Positions 11,387 to 22,636 of a stretch of DNA of 64,000 bases are shown in pieces. Origin of the DNA: Pomacea canaliculata (Eukaryota > Mollusca > Gastropoda > Architaenioglossa > Ampullariidae); the NCBI RefSeq assembly GCF_003073045.1, contig NC_037595.1:7491509-7555508 (forward strand), read 5' to 3'. Position numbers and translations under genes: made by a program. The number at the start of each line of letters is the position of its first letter. The stretch's first letter is position 1. Under the pieces are notes generated by a model. The model saw only the letters and a list, made by a program, of their open reading frames with translations. It had not been told where the DNA came from and ran no database searches.

Positions 11387-14300
11387 ATGCGACAACCAGT
11401 CATTTTCGGGCCTTTCCTTCATTTGTTGGCTCTTTTGTCATTTCTTTCGTTAGCATCAAGCGATGTTAGAGACAGGAGCAAACAGCCCAACATAGTGCTT
11501 GTCGTGGCCGACGACTATGGATACAACGACATCAGCTACCACGGTTCTAGGATTCGAACCCCTAACCTGGAGAGGCTCGCTAACCATGGGGTGAAGTTAG
11601 AGAACTATTATGTCCAGCCCATATGTACCCCTTCACGCTGTCAACTGATGTCAGGACGATACCAGATCCACACAGGTGAGACTGATGTTGTAATTTACTT
11701 GGGCCTAACGTATATAGTAGGTCTAATGTCGTTTTATTAACGGCAAACCATTGCTTGAAACGGGTGTCATCTCACTTTTTTTCAACTCTCATATTTCGTT
11801 AACAAATAAAACTCGTTCACACACGAGATATATATATAAACTGACGACTTTTTTTTTTAGTATCAGTGACTAAGCAGTGCTGGTCCTAGCAAACAGAACA
11901 AACGCCCTCTGACCTATCAGTTATCTCTTTGCAAGGTCTTCAACACTCGATCATCTGGCCAGGACAACCTAATGGCCTTCCGTTAGACAGCCCCACCCTG
12001 GCCGACAAGCTGAGAGAAGCCGGGTACGCCACCCATGCGGTGGGCAAGTGGCACCTGGGGATGTACAAGAAAGAGTTCCTGCCCACAAACCGGGGCTTCG
12101 ACTCTTTCTATGGGCTCTACCTTGGTTCGGGGGATCATTACTCCCACCGTAGTTGTTTGGGTCCAGGTAAATATTAAAAGTGCCATAGCCAATTGTAGCT
12201 AAGAGCTAATTAGCATTAATTATGGTCGATATTATCTGACGTTTCATACCCACCTGTAATTAAGGTATGTATCGATAAGCGTTTCATAACTACCTGCAAT
12301 TAAGGGATATTTTAAATAATGCTTACATAACATCCTGTAATTACGGTCGATATTAGTGCAGGTCCACTATTACATTTAAGTAAGGTCTACAATAACATAG
12401 GTCTCCTAACTGCTTGTCATCAATATTAACTAAGATTTTTAAGTACGTTTATCTGAATTATCAATGACATTGCATTAAAATCACTGTAGAAGTAAGAGCA
12501 ATTATTAATCGAATATAGTTGTTTGGGTAAATGTTTGGGGTTTTGCATAAATTCTTTTTAGGACATCTAGGATAGCATCTTGTACTCTGCTTCTACTTCT
12601 GTAGGCAAACTGTAGAGGATGTTAGAGGTCCTTAACTAGAACTAGTCCAAGAACTAGGATTTTATAAGTTTTTATCGCAGCAGATATTAAAGCAAATCAT
12701 TTAACTCCAGCACAGGATTTTTCTTTGGAACTGACACAATGCAGAATGTTTTCCACAATCCTAGCATGTTGTGCGAAGCAGAATATGAACTGTGAATGTT
12801 TGAAATGATCACCACCTACCGTGCGCCAGAGCATCAAAGCCTCTTCCTCGTCGATATACAAAAGTTGATTTGTTGATCAGGTTGTGGCCTAGATCTCCAC
12901 AACAACACGGAGCCTGACTTCAGCAAAGACCAGGTGTACTCCACCTACCTCTTCACCCAGGTGGCCGAGGACATTGTCAGAACCCACTCACCCTCCAAGC
13001 CGCTCTTCCTGTACCTGGCCTACCAGGCGATACACAGCCCTCTGCAGGTAGGCTGTCTGCACTACTGACTTGCACACCTGCACACCTACAAAGACATATA
13101 CACTCATGAAGGGCTCCTGGGATGTGTGACTGTTTACTTAACGATGCGGGTTAAGTGGGTTAAACACATACTAGTAGACAGGTATCAGTACACACGTGGA
13201 GTCTGGGTGTGATGTTGCAGGTCCCTGAGAAATACACAGAGCAGTACCAGGACATCCCCAACAAAGCAAGGAGAAAATTCGCCGGCATGGTCACCTGTAT
13301 GGACGAGGGTATAACTGTGGAGATAGTCCAACCTTCTGATGTCATATATAGTCAAACCTCATTCCCACACACTGATGTTAAGATTCACAATGCCCTTATT
13401 GTGCAGTGTCTGTGGTAAAGATATAAGAGACTTTAAAGTTTGTTAACTTCTTAATTTCAGGGAACGAAAGAAAAAGTCCTGCAAGACTAGCTGACATTGT
13501 TCTAGCTGCCTGTTTATGGCATCTCAGTAAACCAATACCATTTGCCTATTGAAAAAAAAATCGCACGTCTTTTATAAAACAATAAGAGAAACAAAAAAAA
13601 AAAAAATGAAGAGGAACTATTTCAAGGCTATGCATCAATACCTAGAAGGAAAAATAAAAGATATCAGAAGCACCGTACTAGATATGGTATTTATCTTGAT
13701 TGTGAAAGTCTCGGCACTGAAGAAGAAAAACAAGGTGACGACGATTCTTAGATATTTTAGTAAATATCTGGATGTTATTTATATCTAAGGTATTAATTCC
13801 AGCTATATATTCCAGGAATTGGTAACCTGACAACCACCCTGCAAGAAGCTGGACTGTGGGACAACACCGACTTCATCTTCACTACAGACAACGGCGGTCA
13901 GGTGCACGCCGGCGGTAACAACTGGCCACTGAGAGGCTACAAACATCACTTGTGGGAGGGAGGAGTGCGAGCAGTGGGCTTCGTCCATAGCAACCTTCTT
14001 GCCCAAAAAGGAGTGATTAGCAGGGGTTTAATGCACGTGTCGGACTGGTTCCCAACCTTGGTGAAGCTGGCCGGTGGTTCGTTGAACGGCACTCAGCCGC
14101 TGGACGGCTTTGACCAGTGGCCGACCATCAGCGAGGCCAAGGCCAGTCCCCGGACAGAACTCTTACACAACATCGACATCCTCACACCACCTTCTGGTAC
14201 ACGGCTGTACCCGAACCTCTTCGACACTCGAGTGCGAGCGGCCATCCGGGTAGGTGACATGAAACTGATAACAGGAAACCCGGGTGACGGCTCCTGGGTG

Positions 14301-14564
14301 CCTCCACCCGAGATGCCACATTCTCCTCATACCACAGGAAATACCCGACTTAGCGGCAGCGCAACCCAGAACGTGTGGCTGTTCAACATCACCGCCGACC
14401 CCGAGGAGCGGGTCGACCTGTCGCACACCCACCTCGACCTCGTGCAGCAGCTGCTCGAGCGTCTTGACTACTACAATGCTACAGCTGTGCCACCACGGTA
14501 CCCTCCTGATGACCCCAACTCCAACCCTGAGAGACACGGGGGTGTCTGGGGTCCTTGGCAATAA
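11387..14564 (+). CDS. ARSB: Arylsulfatase B-like sulfatase, gene 1 (complete)
   Basis: Five exons join in frame: 11387-11675, 11936-12166, 12881-13047, 13221-13308 and 13816-14564, encoding 507 residues (human ARSB has 533). A hydrophobic signal peptide covers roughly residues 1-25. Sulfatase catalytic positions are all visible: Asp42-Asp43 in ADDYGYND, Cys80 in CTPSR (the Cys converted to formylglycine), Lys134 and His136 in GKWHLG, His225 in AIHSPLQ, Asp283-Asn284 in TTDNGG, and Lys301 in LRGYK. The carboxyl domain has the usual [16 protein letters not shown] element. ARSB-type enzymes remove the 4-sulfate of N-acetylgalactosamine in dermatan and chondroitin sulfate in the lysosome or outside the cell; the exact substrate here is unknown, and ARSI/ARSJ-like activity is possible. 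The gene faces its own duplicate at 15938-19153. Confidence 0.93.
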
Positions 14565-14700
14565 GAGTGTGATAAACGCAAGATGTCTGGTTATCCTGAA
14601 TAGATTCGTCGGATTGAAGTTTGTTTTTGTACACCAAGGGGGCATTTGAAAACCCTGGTATAATTATTATTAAAAAATAATTTAGCGTCTTTTAATGAAA

Positions 14701-14706
14701 AATAAA
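14701..14706 (+). terminator. Polyadenylation signal AATAAA of arylsulfatase gene 1
   Basis: AATAAA about 140 bp after the stop. The 3' UTR around it is conserved in gene 2, including its own AATAAA. Confidence 0.7.
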
Positions 14707-15655
14707 ATATTTTGGAATTTGTGAATACCTAACTTCCCTTTAATCTTACTTTAGAGTTGCTGATGCGTGTGTGGATAATGGACAGAGCGGGGAAATGGTG
14801 GATAGATAAGTCGATGGTAATTTTGAATAGAGATGAACTCACTTGCATGCATACATATATATGCAGACGGACAAAACTCCAGACAGAAAAAAGGAGAGTT
14901 CTTTTCATTATTTGCTGAAATCTGTCACGTGATCAATGAGACACCTCATTCATGAAAAACACACCCATTTATACACATGAATACGAACTGGTTGTTGTAT
15001 TAGATGGGATATCCCATATATAGGAAGTCTGCCTGGAGTATTCCGTGGTGACAGTATGCCTACCTATTGAAGAACTGGTTCAAAATTACCATCTCGATGA
15101 GCACATTGTAACAAGTGAAGGTTAAAGAGCATACACTGCTCTAGTAGAAACACCATGGAGAGAACCAATAGTGTTCTCAAGAAGAGGTTTCATTGGCTTC
15201 AGGCAAAGCTGAGGTAAATATTGTCTTGTCAGACTGAAATCATGAATGTTTTGTTGTGCACTGCACGTATGTGTAATAATTAGTGCTGTAATCCGAGATA
15301 CCTCCTAAGGTTTTTGCATCTACCTCTGTCTCCAATACCTAGGTTGTTAAACATGTTAGCTGATTGTGTCCACCTCTCTGTCTCTCGCTCTCTTCTTTTG
15401 TCTACATGTCTTTACAAATGTTAGTTTTCCTATCTGTGTCTGCATGTAAGCGAGTTCATCCTTTAAACATTATTTTTACAACTACTCTCGATCCATCCAT
15501 CCACCCTTTTTTTCCATGTCTATTAGACACACACACACAAGTACATTGCTGCTAAAAGGATTACATATATTCACAAATTCCAGAAGAACTTTTAATTTTT
15601 TTCTATCCAGCACTCATATATTTTTCCTGGCTTCTCCCACGGTTTCCATGGTATT
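14707..15655. other. Spacer between the convergent arylsulfatase genes
   Basis: No gene recognised. It contains the left copy of a direct repeat (15100-15350) whose partner lies beyond gene 2. Confidence 0.6.
15100..15350 (+). repeat. Direct repeat, left copy (partner at 20040-20300)
   Basis: Clear similarity to 20040-20300 in the same orientation, best over AGAGAACCAAT..GTGTTCT and GGCTTCAGGCAAAGCTGAG followed by GTAAAT. In both copies the AG|GTAAAT looks like a splice donor, and a frame with REP.VF..R.FH.LQ precedes it, so the unit may come from an exon boundary of another gene. The two copies bracket arylsulfatase gene 2. Confidence 0.6.
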
Positions 15656-15782
15656 CAAAAGCCTATTTCGGCGTTCAGAAAAAATAACCCATTCCAACGA
15701 TTCTCTTCAGGATAACAGAAAATCCCGTAGTTATCATGCTTTTATTGCCAAGGACCCCAGACACCCCCGTGTCTCGCAGTGT
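15655..15782 (-). pseudogene. Third arylsulfatase fragment: duplicated gene tail
   Basis: On the minus strand this repeats the last coding codons of gene 2 ([11 protein letters not shown] and a stop) followed by 3' UTR sequence. It starts exactly where the 3' UTR of gene 2 ends, so it is a tandem duplication of the gene tail. Its UTR part has diverged more from genes 1 and 2 than they have from each other. It lacks the rest of the gene and cannot encode a sulfatase. Confidence 0.75.
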
Positions 15783-15795
15783 AGAATAAAAATAT

Positions 15796-15801
15796 TTTAT
15801 T
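15796..15801 (-). terminator. Polyadenylation signal of arylsulfatase gene 2
   Basis: AATAAA on the minus strand at the position matching the signal of gene 1, about 140 bp after the ancestral stop. Confidence 0.65.
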
Positions 15802-15937
15802 CTTCATTAAAAGACATTAAATGATTTTTTAATAATTATTATACCAGGGTTTTCAAATTCTCCCTTGGTGTACAGAAACAAACTTCAATCCGACGAATCG
15901 ATTCAGGAGGAACAGACATCTTGCGTTTATCACGCTC

Positions 15938-17453
15938 CTATTGCCAAGGACCCCAGACACCCCCGTGTCTCGCAGGATTGGAGTTGGGGTCATCAGGCGG
16001 GTACCGTGGTGGCACAGCTGTAGAACTGTAGTAGTCAAGACGCTGGAGCAGCTGATGCACGAGGTCGAGGTGGGTGTGCGACAGGTCGACCCGCTCCTCG
16101 GGGTCGGCGGTGATGTTGAACAGCCACACGTTCTGGGTGGCGCTGCCTCTATGTAGGGTATTTCATGTGGTATGAGTAGAATGTGGCATCTCGGGTGGAG
16201 GCACCCAGGAGCCGTCACCCGGGTTTCCTGTTATCAGTTTCATGTCACCTACCCGGATGGCCGCTCGCACTCGAGTGTCGAAGAGGTTCGGGTACAGCCG
16301 TGTACCAGAAGGTGGTGTGAGGATGTCGATGTTGTGTAAGAGTTCTGTCCGTGGACTGGCTTTGGCCTCGCTGACGGTCGGCCACTGGTCAAAGCCGTCC
16401 AGCGGCTGAGTGCCGTTCAACGAACCACCGGCCAGCTTCACCAATGTCGGGAACCAGTCCGACACGTGCACGAAAGCTCTGCTAACCTCCCGTTTTTGGG
16501 CAAGAAGGTTGCTATGGACGAAGCCCACCCCTCGCACTCCTCCTTCCCACAAAGTATCCTTGTAGCCTCTCAGCGGCCAGTTGTTACCGCCGGCGTGCAC
16601 CTGACCGCCGTTGTCTGTAGTGAAGATGAAGACGGTGTTGTCCCACAGTCCAGCTTCTTGCAGGGTGGTTGTCAGGTTACCAATACCTGGAATACGTAAC
16701 TAGAATATACATCTTAACGCCCAGATATTTATTAAATTGTAAGGGTACCGTTGTCATCATCTTCCTTTACTTTATTGTTGAGAAGACGACGACGACCACC
16801 ACCACTACCAGAACTACAAATATAATGGTGTAATTTCTAATTTTTAATGAAATATTAATTCTAAGCCTGGAAAAAATTTCAATCTTTTGTGTTGAAACGA
16901 CACACGACTGTCTTATCTTTTTCAAAAGGCTAGTAAAAAAAACACAATAGACAAGTTCCTGTAGTTGATCACGTCCCAAGGACCGATAACTGAGGTTCTG
17001 TCTGTTATCGGGGTTTTTTGGGGTTTTTTTTAAACGTCCCTTACATTCAGTAGAGAAAATCATTTACTCCTGCCTTCCTTACAATCATAGTAAATGTTCA
17101 TTATTCCGAATTTAATTGCAGATGAATGTTAGCATTTGTGTGTGTGTGTGAACACAGAAGGTAGTGTTGATGTGAATCATGTTGAGTGCTATACCCTCGT
17201 CCATGCAGGAGACCATGCCGGCGTAGGTTCTCCTGCTGTGGTTGTTAATGTCGTGGTACTGCTCTGTGTACTTCTCAGGGACCTACAACAGCGTCATCTT
17301 ACATCAAAACTGTATTACAACCAATCCAGTAATATTTGTCCAACTCGCCCAACCTGTTTTGTAAGTATATAGTTTCACTCCTTCCTTACACTTGTGTGTG
17401 TGTTTTTTTAAGTGTTTCTGTGTGTGCATGTATGGATTATGTATTTAAGTATG

Positions 17454-17537
<84 letters not shown>

Positions 17538-19153
17538 TCAGTAGTGCAGACAGCCTACCTGGAGAGGTGCGTGCACCGACTGGTATGCCAGGTACAGGAA
17601 GAGCGGCTTGGAGGGTGAGTGGGTTCTGACAATGTCCTCGGCCCGTTGGGTGAAGAGAAAGGTGGAGTACACCTGGTCTTGGCTGAGGTCAGGGTCCGTG
17701 TTGTTGTGGAGATCCAGGCCGCAACCTGATAAACAAATCAACTTTCGTCGATGATATAAAGCTTGTGAGATTCTGTTAAAAAGCCGTTGGTCAGCATTTG
17801 AAACAGGGCACGTTCTGGTTATCACAACCTGCTGTGTAGTGATTGTTGTGTCTAGTACAAATTGATGTTCAGTGAATGTTTTGTTCAGCACACCTTAACG
17901 GTGTGGTGTATGTTTTCTTTAAAAGAAAATTTCTTCCTTGAACCTCTCCATACAACTGTCCACACAATGCTAGTCCTTCTCTTCCCTCTTCCCTAGTTTG
18001 TCTGTTGGCTATTTCTTTACTCGTCTTCCTCTGCAGACTCACGAAAGTATCAGTTCTTATCGCCCAAATTTCTCTTTTGCTTTTTCTATATTAGTCTTTT
18101 ATTAGTCACCATATTAGTACTGTTGCTCATCATTCCTTCTTTCGTATGTTGTTCCAGTCTCGTTCTTTTCTTAAGCGCTAAGAGCAGGCTCCTTACGAAG
18201 GTTTCGTTACTACTATACAAAATTATCAACTTAAAATATTCACCTGTAGTGTAACATCTATGATGGGTGTAGTAATCCTCCGCACCCAAGTAGTACCCGT
18301 AAAAAGAGTCGAAGCCCCGGTTTGTGGGTAGGAACTCTTTCTTGTAGAGCCCGAGGTGCCACTTGCCCACCGCATGGGTGGCGTACCCGGCTTCTCTCAG
18401 CTTGTCGGCCAGGGTGGGGCTGTCTAGCGGAAGCCCGTTAGGCTGTCCTGGGTGGATGACCGAGTGTTGAAGACCTGAGAAGATCAGAGGGAGATGGTGC
18501 TGTTTGTTAAGACCAGTATATAAGTGCTGCGCTAACGGGGTATTCGCGTGTCAGAGGTGAGAGGACCTGAGACACTATTCACCTCATTGCCATTCTACAG
18601 ACATCTGGGTTCGGATGTATGAAGAAGACAATAAAAAATAATGAATTATAAAAAAAGTTTTGTCACGGCAAGTAGTAATATACAATACATAAAAGTATAG
18701 CATGTGTGAGCGGGTTTTCCAGGTTGGTGAAATATGAGAATTGAAAAATAGCATCCGCTTTAGACAGTACATTTTTGTTAGTGACACGACTTATTTTGTT
18801 GTCCTAGACTTCGGAGACTGACCTTCTGAATAAGTTAGTCCAAATAAATTACAAACATCAGCCTCACCTGTGTGGATCTGGTATCGTCCTGACATCAGCT
18901 GACTGCGTGTAGGACTACATATGGGCTGGACATAATAGTTTTCTAACCTGACCCCATCGTCAGCCAGTTTCTCCAGGTTAGGGGTTCGAATCCTAGAACC
19001 GTGGTAGCTGATGTCGTTGTATCCATAGTCGTCGGCCACGACAAGCACTATGTTGGGCTGTCTGGCCCTGTCATCCACAAGGATTGCAGATGACAGGATG
19101 AGTGAGGAAGTAGAGAAATAAAGGAAAAGCCAAGGAAAGACTGGATGTCGCAT
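15938..19153 (-). CDS. ARSB: Arylsulfatase B-like sulfatase, gene 2 (premature stop)
   Basis: Inverted duplicate of gene 1. Exons on the minus strand are 19153-18868, 18474-18244, 17725-17559, 17282-17195 and 16686-15938; exons 2 to 5 have the same lengths as in gene 1 (231, 167, 88 and 749 nt). The start MRHPVF aligns with MRQPVI of gene 1; an upstream in-frame Met at 19195 is less likely. Catalytic motifs persist: [25 protein letters not shown] and LRGYK. Codon 432 is TGA (16165-16163) where gene 1 has GGA, so the product ends at 431 residues and loses the last 75 of 506, including [16 protein letters not shown]. The frame beyond is still open to the ancestral stop, so this is a recent loss, an allele or a base-call error. 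Intron 3 holds a GT microsatellite. A truncated enzyme is unlikely to fold normally. Confidence 0.85.
16983..17011. repeat. Short hairpin in intron 4 of arylsulfatase gene 2
   Basis: CCGATAAC and GTTATCGG form a perfect 8-bp stem with a 13-nt loop, followed by a T-rich run. Function unknown. Confidence 0.4.
17455..17535. repeat. (GT)n microsatellite, about 40 units
   Basis: An uninterrupted dinucleotide run in the third intron of arylsulfatase gene 2, ending about 25 bp from the end of exon 3. Confidence 0.97.
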
Positions 19154-19231
19154 TGTGGAAACACAGCCGGTAAGAGACAAACGATCAGACGACACAAAAT
19201 GCAGACGACTTCTGGCACTCCTTCACTATTA

Positions 19232-19239
19232 CTTTTAAA
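19232..19239 (-). promoter_or_regulatory. TATA-like box of arylsulfatase gene 2
   Basis: TTTAAAAG on the minus strand, 86 bp before the start codon, in sequence aligned to the TATA region of gene 1 (GGTCAGCAGATAAGCTTT against AGTCAGCAAATGAGCTTT). The promoter was therefore copied with the gene, but the first T-A step of the box has changed and the AP-1 core is not kept. Confidence 0.5.
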
Positions 19240-21769
19240 GGCAAAAGCTTATCTGCTGACCCAGAAAAGACTTGACACTATCTGACTCTTATTTCTTATT
19301 TCTTTCTTCGGTTAAGCGCACAACTGATTAATCTCTGACCTCCGTGTTCTTCTCGTCTGCTACCGTCGTTATACATGTCAGACGGGTTTGATCGGTTTTT
19401 ATATATATATAGATTTGTGTACTGCCTTTAGCTTAATGGAGCAATATATAAACAGTTCCATCTGTTGCCTATATCACAAGACCAATAACAAAAGTAAAAT
19501 CTCTTGATCTAACCATCATCTAAAGATTAATAATTCGATCGCCAGTCACTTCGACCCAGAAGCATAACACATGATGGTAAGTTGGGGAAGAAATCACCAG
19601 AAGACCCTCCACTTTGAGAATAGAATATTCGTCAACAGTAATTTGTCACTTTAGTAATGTGTTTAAATCGTTTTCGCTTGTGTCGAGCTAATATAACTGA
19701 CCTTGTGGACATGGCTGAGAATGACATCGACTATCCTTTCCAACGGAAAGGCTCCATTCCACTGTTGATGTAGGTAAGACTGGTCGCCATTGCATACAGC
19801 GATCTAGCTTTTACTTCATCATAACAGTTGGCATTGTATATAATACATATCATTAGGATCCTTTTTACACTTAGAGGTGTTAATCAATATTAAAGGTAAT
19901 TGTTTGCAGTATATGTCTAAGATTGTAAGCATAAGGCTTAGTAGATAAAGAAGAACCTTAGTGTGTTTGTGTCTAGGCGCCTAGGTGAATATGTTTTGAC
20001 TTACAACTCACTTTCTAAATGTAGACACCAGAGCCAAAGAAAGGGTCAAAAGTACAGACTTTTTCTCAAGGAGCACCATTGAGAGAACCAATGGTGTTCT
20101 TTAAAAAATGGTTCCATTGCCTTCAGACACAGCTAAGGTAAATACTGTCTTTACTTTGTCAGACTTAAACTATTCAAGTTTTTCTTAATGGGTGATTGGT
20201 ATGTGTAAAGGTTTAAGATTGTGATCTGCTGCACTCTTTTGTTTTCATAATTGTCTAGAAGTCTCTGCTTCTCCCTCTAATATCTAGTGCTTCAGAATAT
20301 ACTTCTATGACTTCAGATATACTCCTCGGCATGCCAAAGCAACGAATATCGTCATGTCGGGCATTGTGCTCCACAGTATGGCGACAACATTGGGACTTCC
20401 CCATCCGGATGGTGACATCACATGAGTCCTGTGATGAGGTGTCTAATGACGAGAGTTAGGAGGACGACGAGTTCCAGGATGCAGGGATGTAGGGAATACT
20501 ATCACGCAATAGGATTTTGTTGCCAGGGTGTGTCCCAATATTAAATTTGAGCGCAAGTGTTAAGAGCAGCAAATTGTTTATTTTTAAGGATTGTTATCCA
20601 TTGTGATGACTAATTCTCAGCAAGACTGGCAAGAGTTGTGTGTGCGGGGAGGGTGCGTGTGTGCGAGGGTTTTATTTACAGTTGACGAAAGAATAATACT
20701 TGTGACAGAACAAGAACAAACTTTGTTTGAAACACAGTCACCTAATGGTCAGATAATCAACTTGGAGATGAGTTACTCCCCGACGCTGACAATCGAATCG
20801 ACCCACGTATACAAGACCAATCAATCACCGATAGCACAAGCACATCAAATATTTCCAGAGCCATACGTTTGCAGTCAACTACGAAAACGTTCGTTTCCAG
20901 TGGTAGTGCCGTTGTCTCACCTCTGGAGTGTAGAGTTTCTGTCTTTTATCTCCCAAGTTAAACGTTCAGAAATCCATTTCAATACTGTTCAAAGTGCAAG
21001 CCGATCGTATTTGCCAGATTTAGCATGACATAGACAAAACGTTTTGCTTTTAGGACATCAGTGTTTAAGGACGACAGTCGGGGTTATCGTTTTCGTTATA
21101 AATGGCGTGTACTGACGATGGGTGAGTTTCTTAATCACATCTTGTTGGAGCTCCCAGAAACACTACTCTCCCACCACATGCCTTCCCAACAAATCCACGT
21201 TGTTTAGTTAACTTTTAAGGGAATCAACCCCTCCTCCATTTCCTTAGTCGATTTTTGTGGCAGAAGTAAAGGACAACTGGAGCTACAACTAGTTCCATGG
21301 CATCCTTACCAAACATCATCTCAAAGGCACTGACAAAGAAAAGCCTAGAGACTTGTCCAAGCAGTGAGATACCCCCGTCAGTATGTCCAACGCCTCATTT
21401 CAATTTCAAGTTTGACTCGATTTTTAAAATTTTTTGGTGATTTATCATTTTTTTAGAATTCTTGATGTAAGATTTGAAATCATTACTCTATACTACAAAA
21501 AGAAGCAAATGTATGAATATGAAAATTTACTATTACAATCAGTATAATTTGTGAATTATTACTAAAACGATTTATCAATAATTTGGCATACACCAGTAAA
21601 CTAAATGATTGCCTAACTTTCGCCATTGATACCACCCATAACATTGTCCTCTCTCTCATTGTGTCAGTCCTTTAGTGCTTGCTCACCCGTTGGTGGCTGC
21701 TGTTGGTGATCTCTAAAAGAAATGCGAAAAGGTAGTCACGGGTATGAGAGTTCCGTCCCTTAAACAAAC
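19240..21769. other. Intergenic region between arylsulfatase gene 2 and GSKIP
   Basis: No recognised gene. It holds the right copy of the direct repeat (20040-20300). A 145-codon plus-strand frame (20591-21028) matches no family I know. At 21102-21121 an ATG is followed by seven codons and a good donor (GG|GTGAGT), a possible non-coding or alternative first exon. Confidence 0.5.
20040..20300 (+). repeat. Direct repeat, right copy (partner at 15100-15350)
   Basis: Same orientation as the left copy, about 4.9 kb away. Similarity extends past the donor-like AG|GTAAAT into a CT-rich stretch ending near ATATCTAG. Confidence 0.6.
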
Positions 21770-22636
21770 ATGGCGGAATGTGCAGACGAAAATGAGGAAC
21801 ACACGTTGAGAATAGAAGCTGCTGAAGTGATAAAGGAAGTGGCATATGCTGTCACCTTTGTTGATATATCAAAAATTCTTCCTAGTTCAGAGTCATTAGT
21901 GTATTTAAATTTGTGCACAAAGGAAAATGAAACTTTCTGTGTGGAATTGTCTGTGAAAGGATTTCGGGTGAGGTCGAACTGCTTGCTCTTCTTTAACTCA
22001 AAGTGACATACTGTTTTGTAGTGTGCTCATCTGTTATCCAAACTTACATAATGCAAACTCCAATATTGAATTAACGATCTTTTTATATACAGTTTTTTGC
22101 TTAAAGTGATGTGTAATGTCATGTGGTTATATTTGATGATGCAACAAAGATTGTATCTTTTTTTCTTCACAACTTTTGAAGGCTTTTTAGAACTGCCACT
22201 GCTAGCAACATTATATGATATACCATATTATAGTATGCCATCTATTAAATCTCACGTTTAAAACAATAGAAATACTCCATGTTGCAACCACTTCATTCAT
22301 AAAATTTTGATTTAATAGTTATAACAAGCACTGGAGGTATAAATGTGTCAACATGACATACAAGATAAGATAGATTAGGTCTTACACTATAGAGTTATCT
22401 CCATTTGTTACTTAAACTTCACATTTTATTTAGAAGCTATTGCATATTTTCAGGTGGTTGGACGTAAATTTGATACGGTGAATATATTGAGTGACTCTGC
22501 AAGATTCCACGAAACTATATATAGTCTACTTGATGATGTAAGCCCTACTTACCGAAACTCCTTCAGTGAAATTTTAATGCAGAAGCTACAGCAGCTACAA
22601 CACCAAGAAGAGCATGAGTCAATGGACACAAAGTGA
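21770..22636 (+). CDS. GSKIP: GSKIP, GSK3-beta interaction protein
   Basis: Two exons (21770-21967 and 22454-22636) join in phase 0 to give 126 residues; human GSKIP has 139. The protein is a single GSKIP (DUF727) domain: LRIEAAEVIKEVAYAV, then VYLNLCTKENETFCVEL, VVGRKFD and FHETIYSLLDDVSPTYRNSF all align with the human protein. The amphipathic helix from about residue 96 to 114 corresponds to the GSK3-beta binding helix. In vertebrates GSKIP anchors PKA and inhibits or scaffolds GSK3-beta in Wnt signalling; only the domain is seen here, and PKA binding in this species is not shown by the sequence. The start is in a good context (AACATGG). The acidic amino tail is shorter than in mammals. Confidence 0.93.

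Noticed and set aside
11039-11422. 127-codon minus-strand frame
   Set aside because: Overlaps the promoter and start of arylsulfatase gene 1 in antisense; no known motif.
14163-14645. 160-codon minus-strand frame
   Set aside because: Antisense shadow of arylsulfatase exon 5.
16983-17020. Hairpin followed by T-run, like a bacterial terminator
   Set aside because: It is in an intron of an animal gene; factor-independent termination of this type does not apply.
18975-19000. GGTTCGAATCC, a tRNA B-box-like word
   Set aside because: It lies in conserved coding sequence (SRIRTPNL) of the arylsulfatase and no tRNA fold surrounds it.
20591-21028. 145-codon plus-strand frame
   Set aside because: No recognised motif, low-complexity start (VCVRGGCVCAR from a GT-rich stretch), no splice or promoter context; left unannotated.
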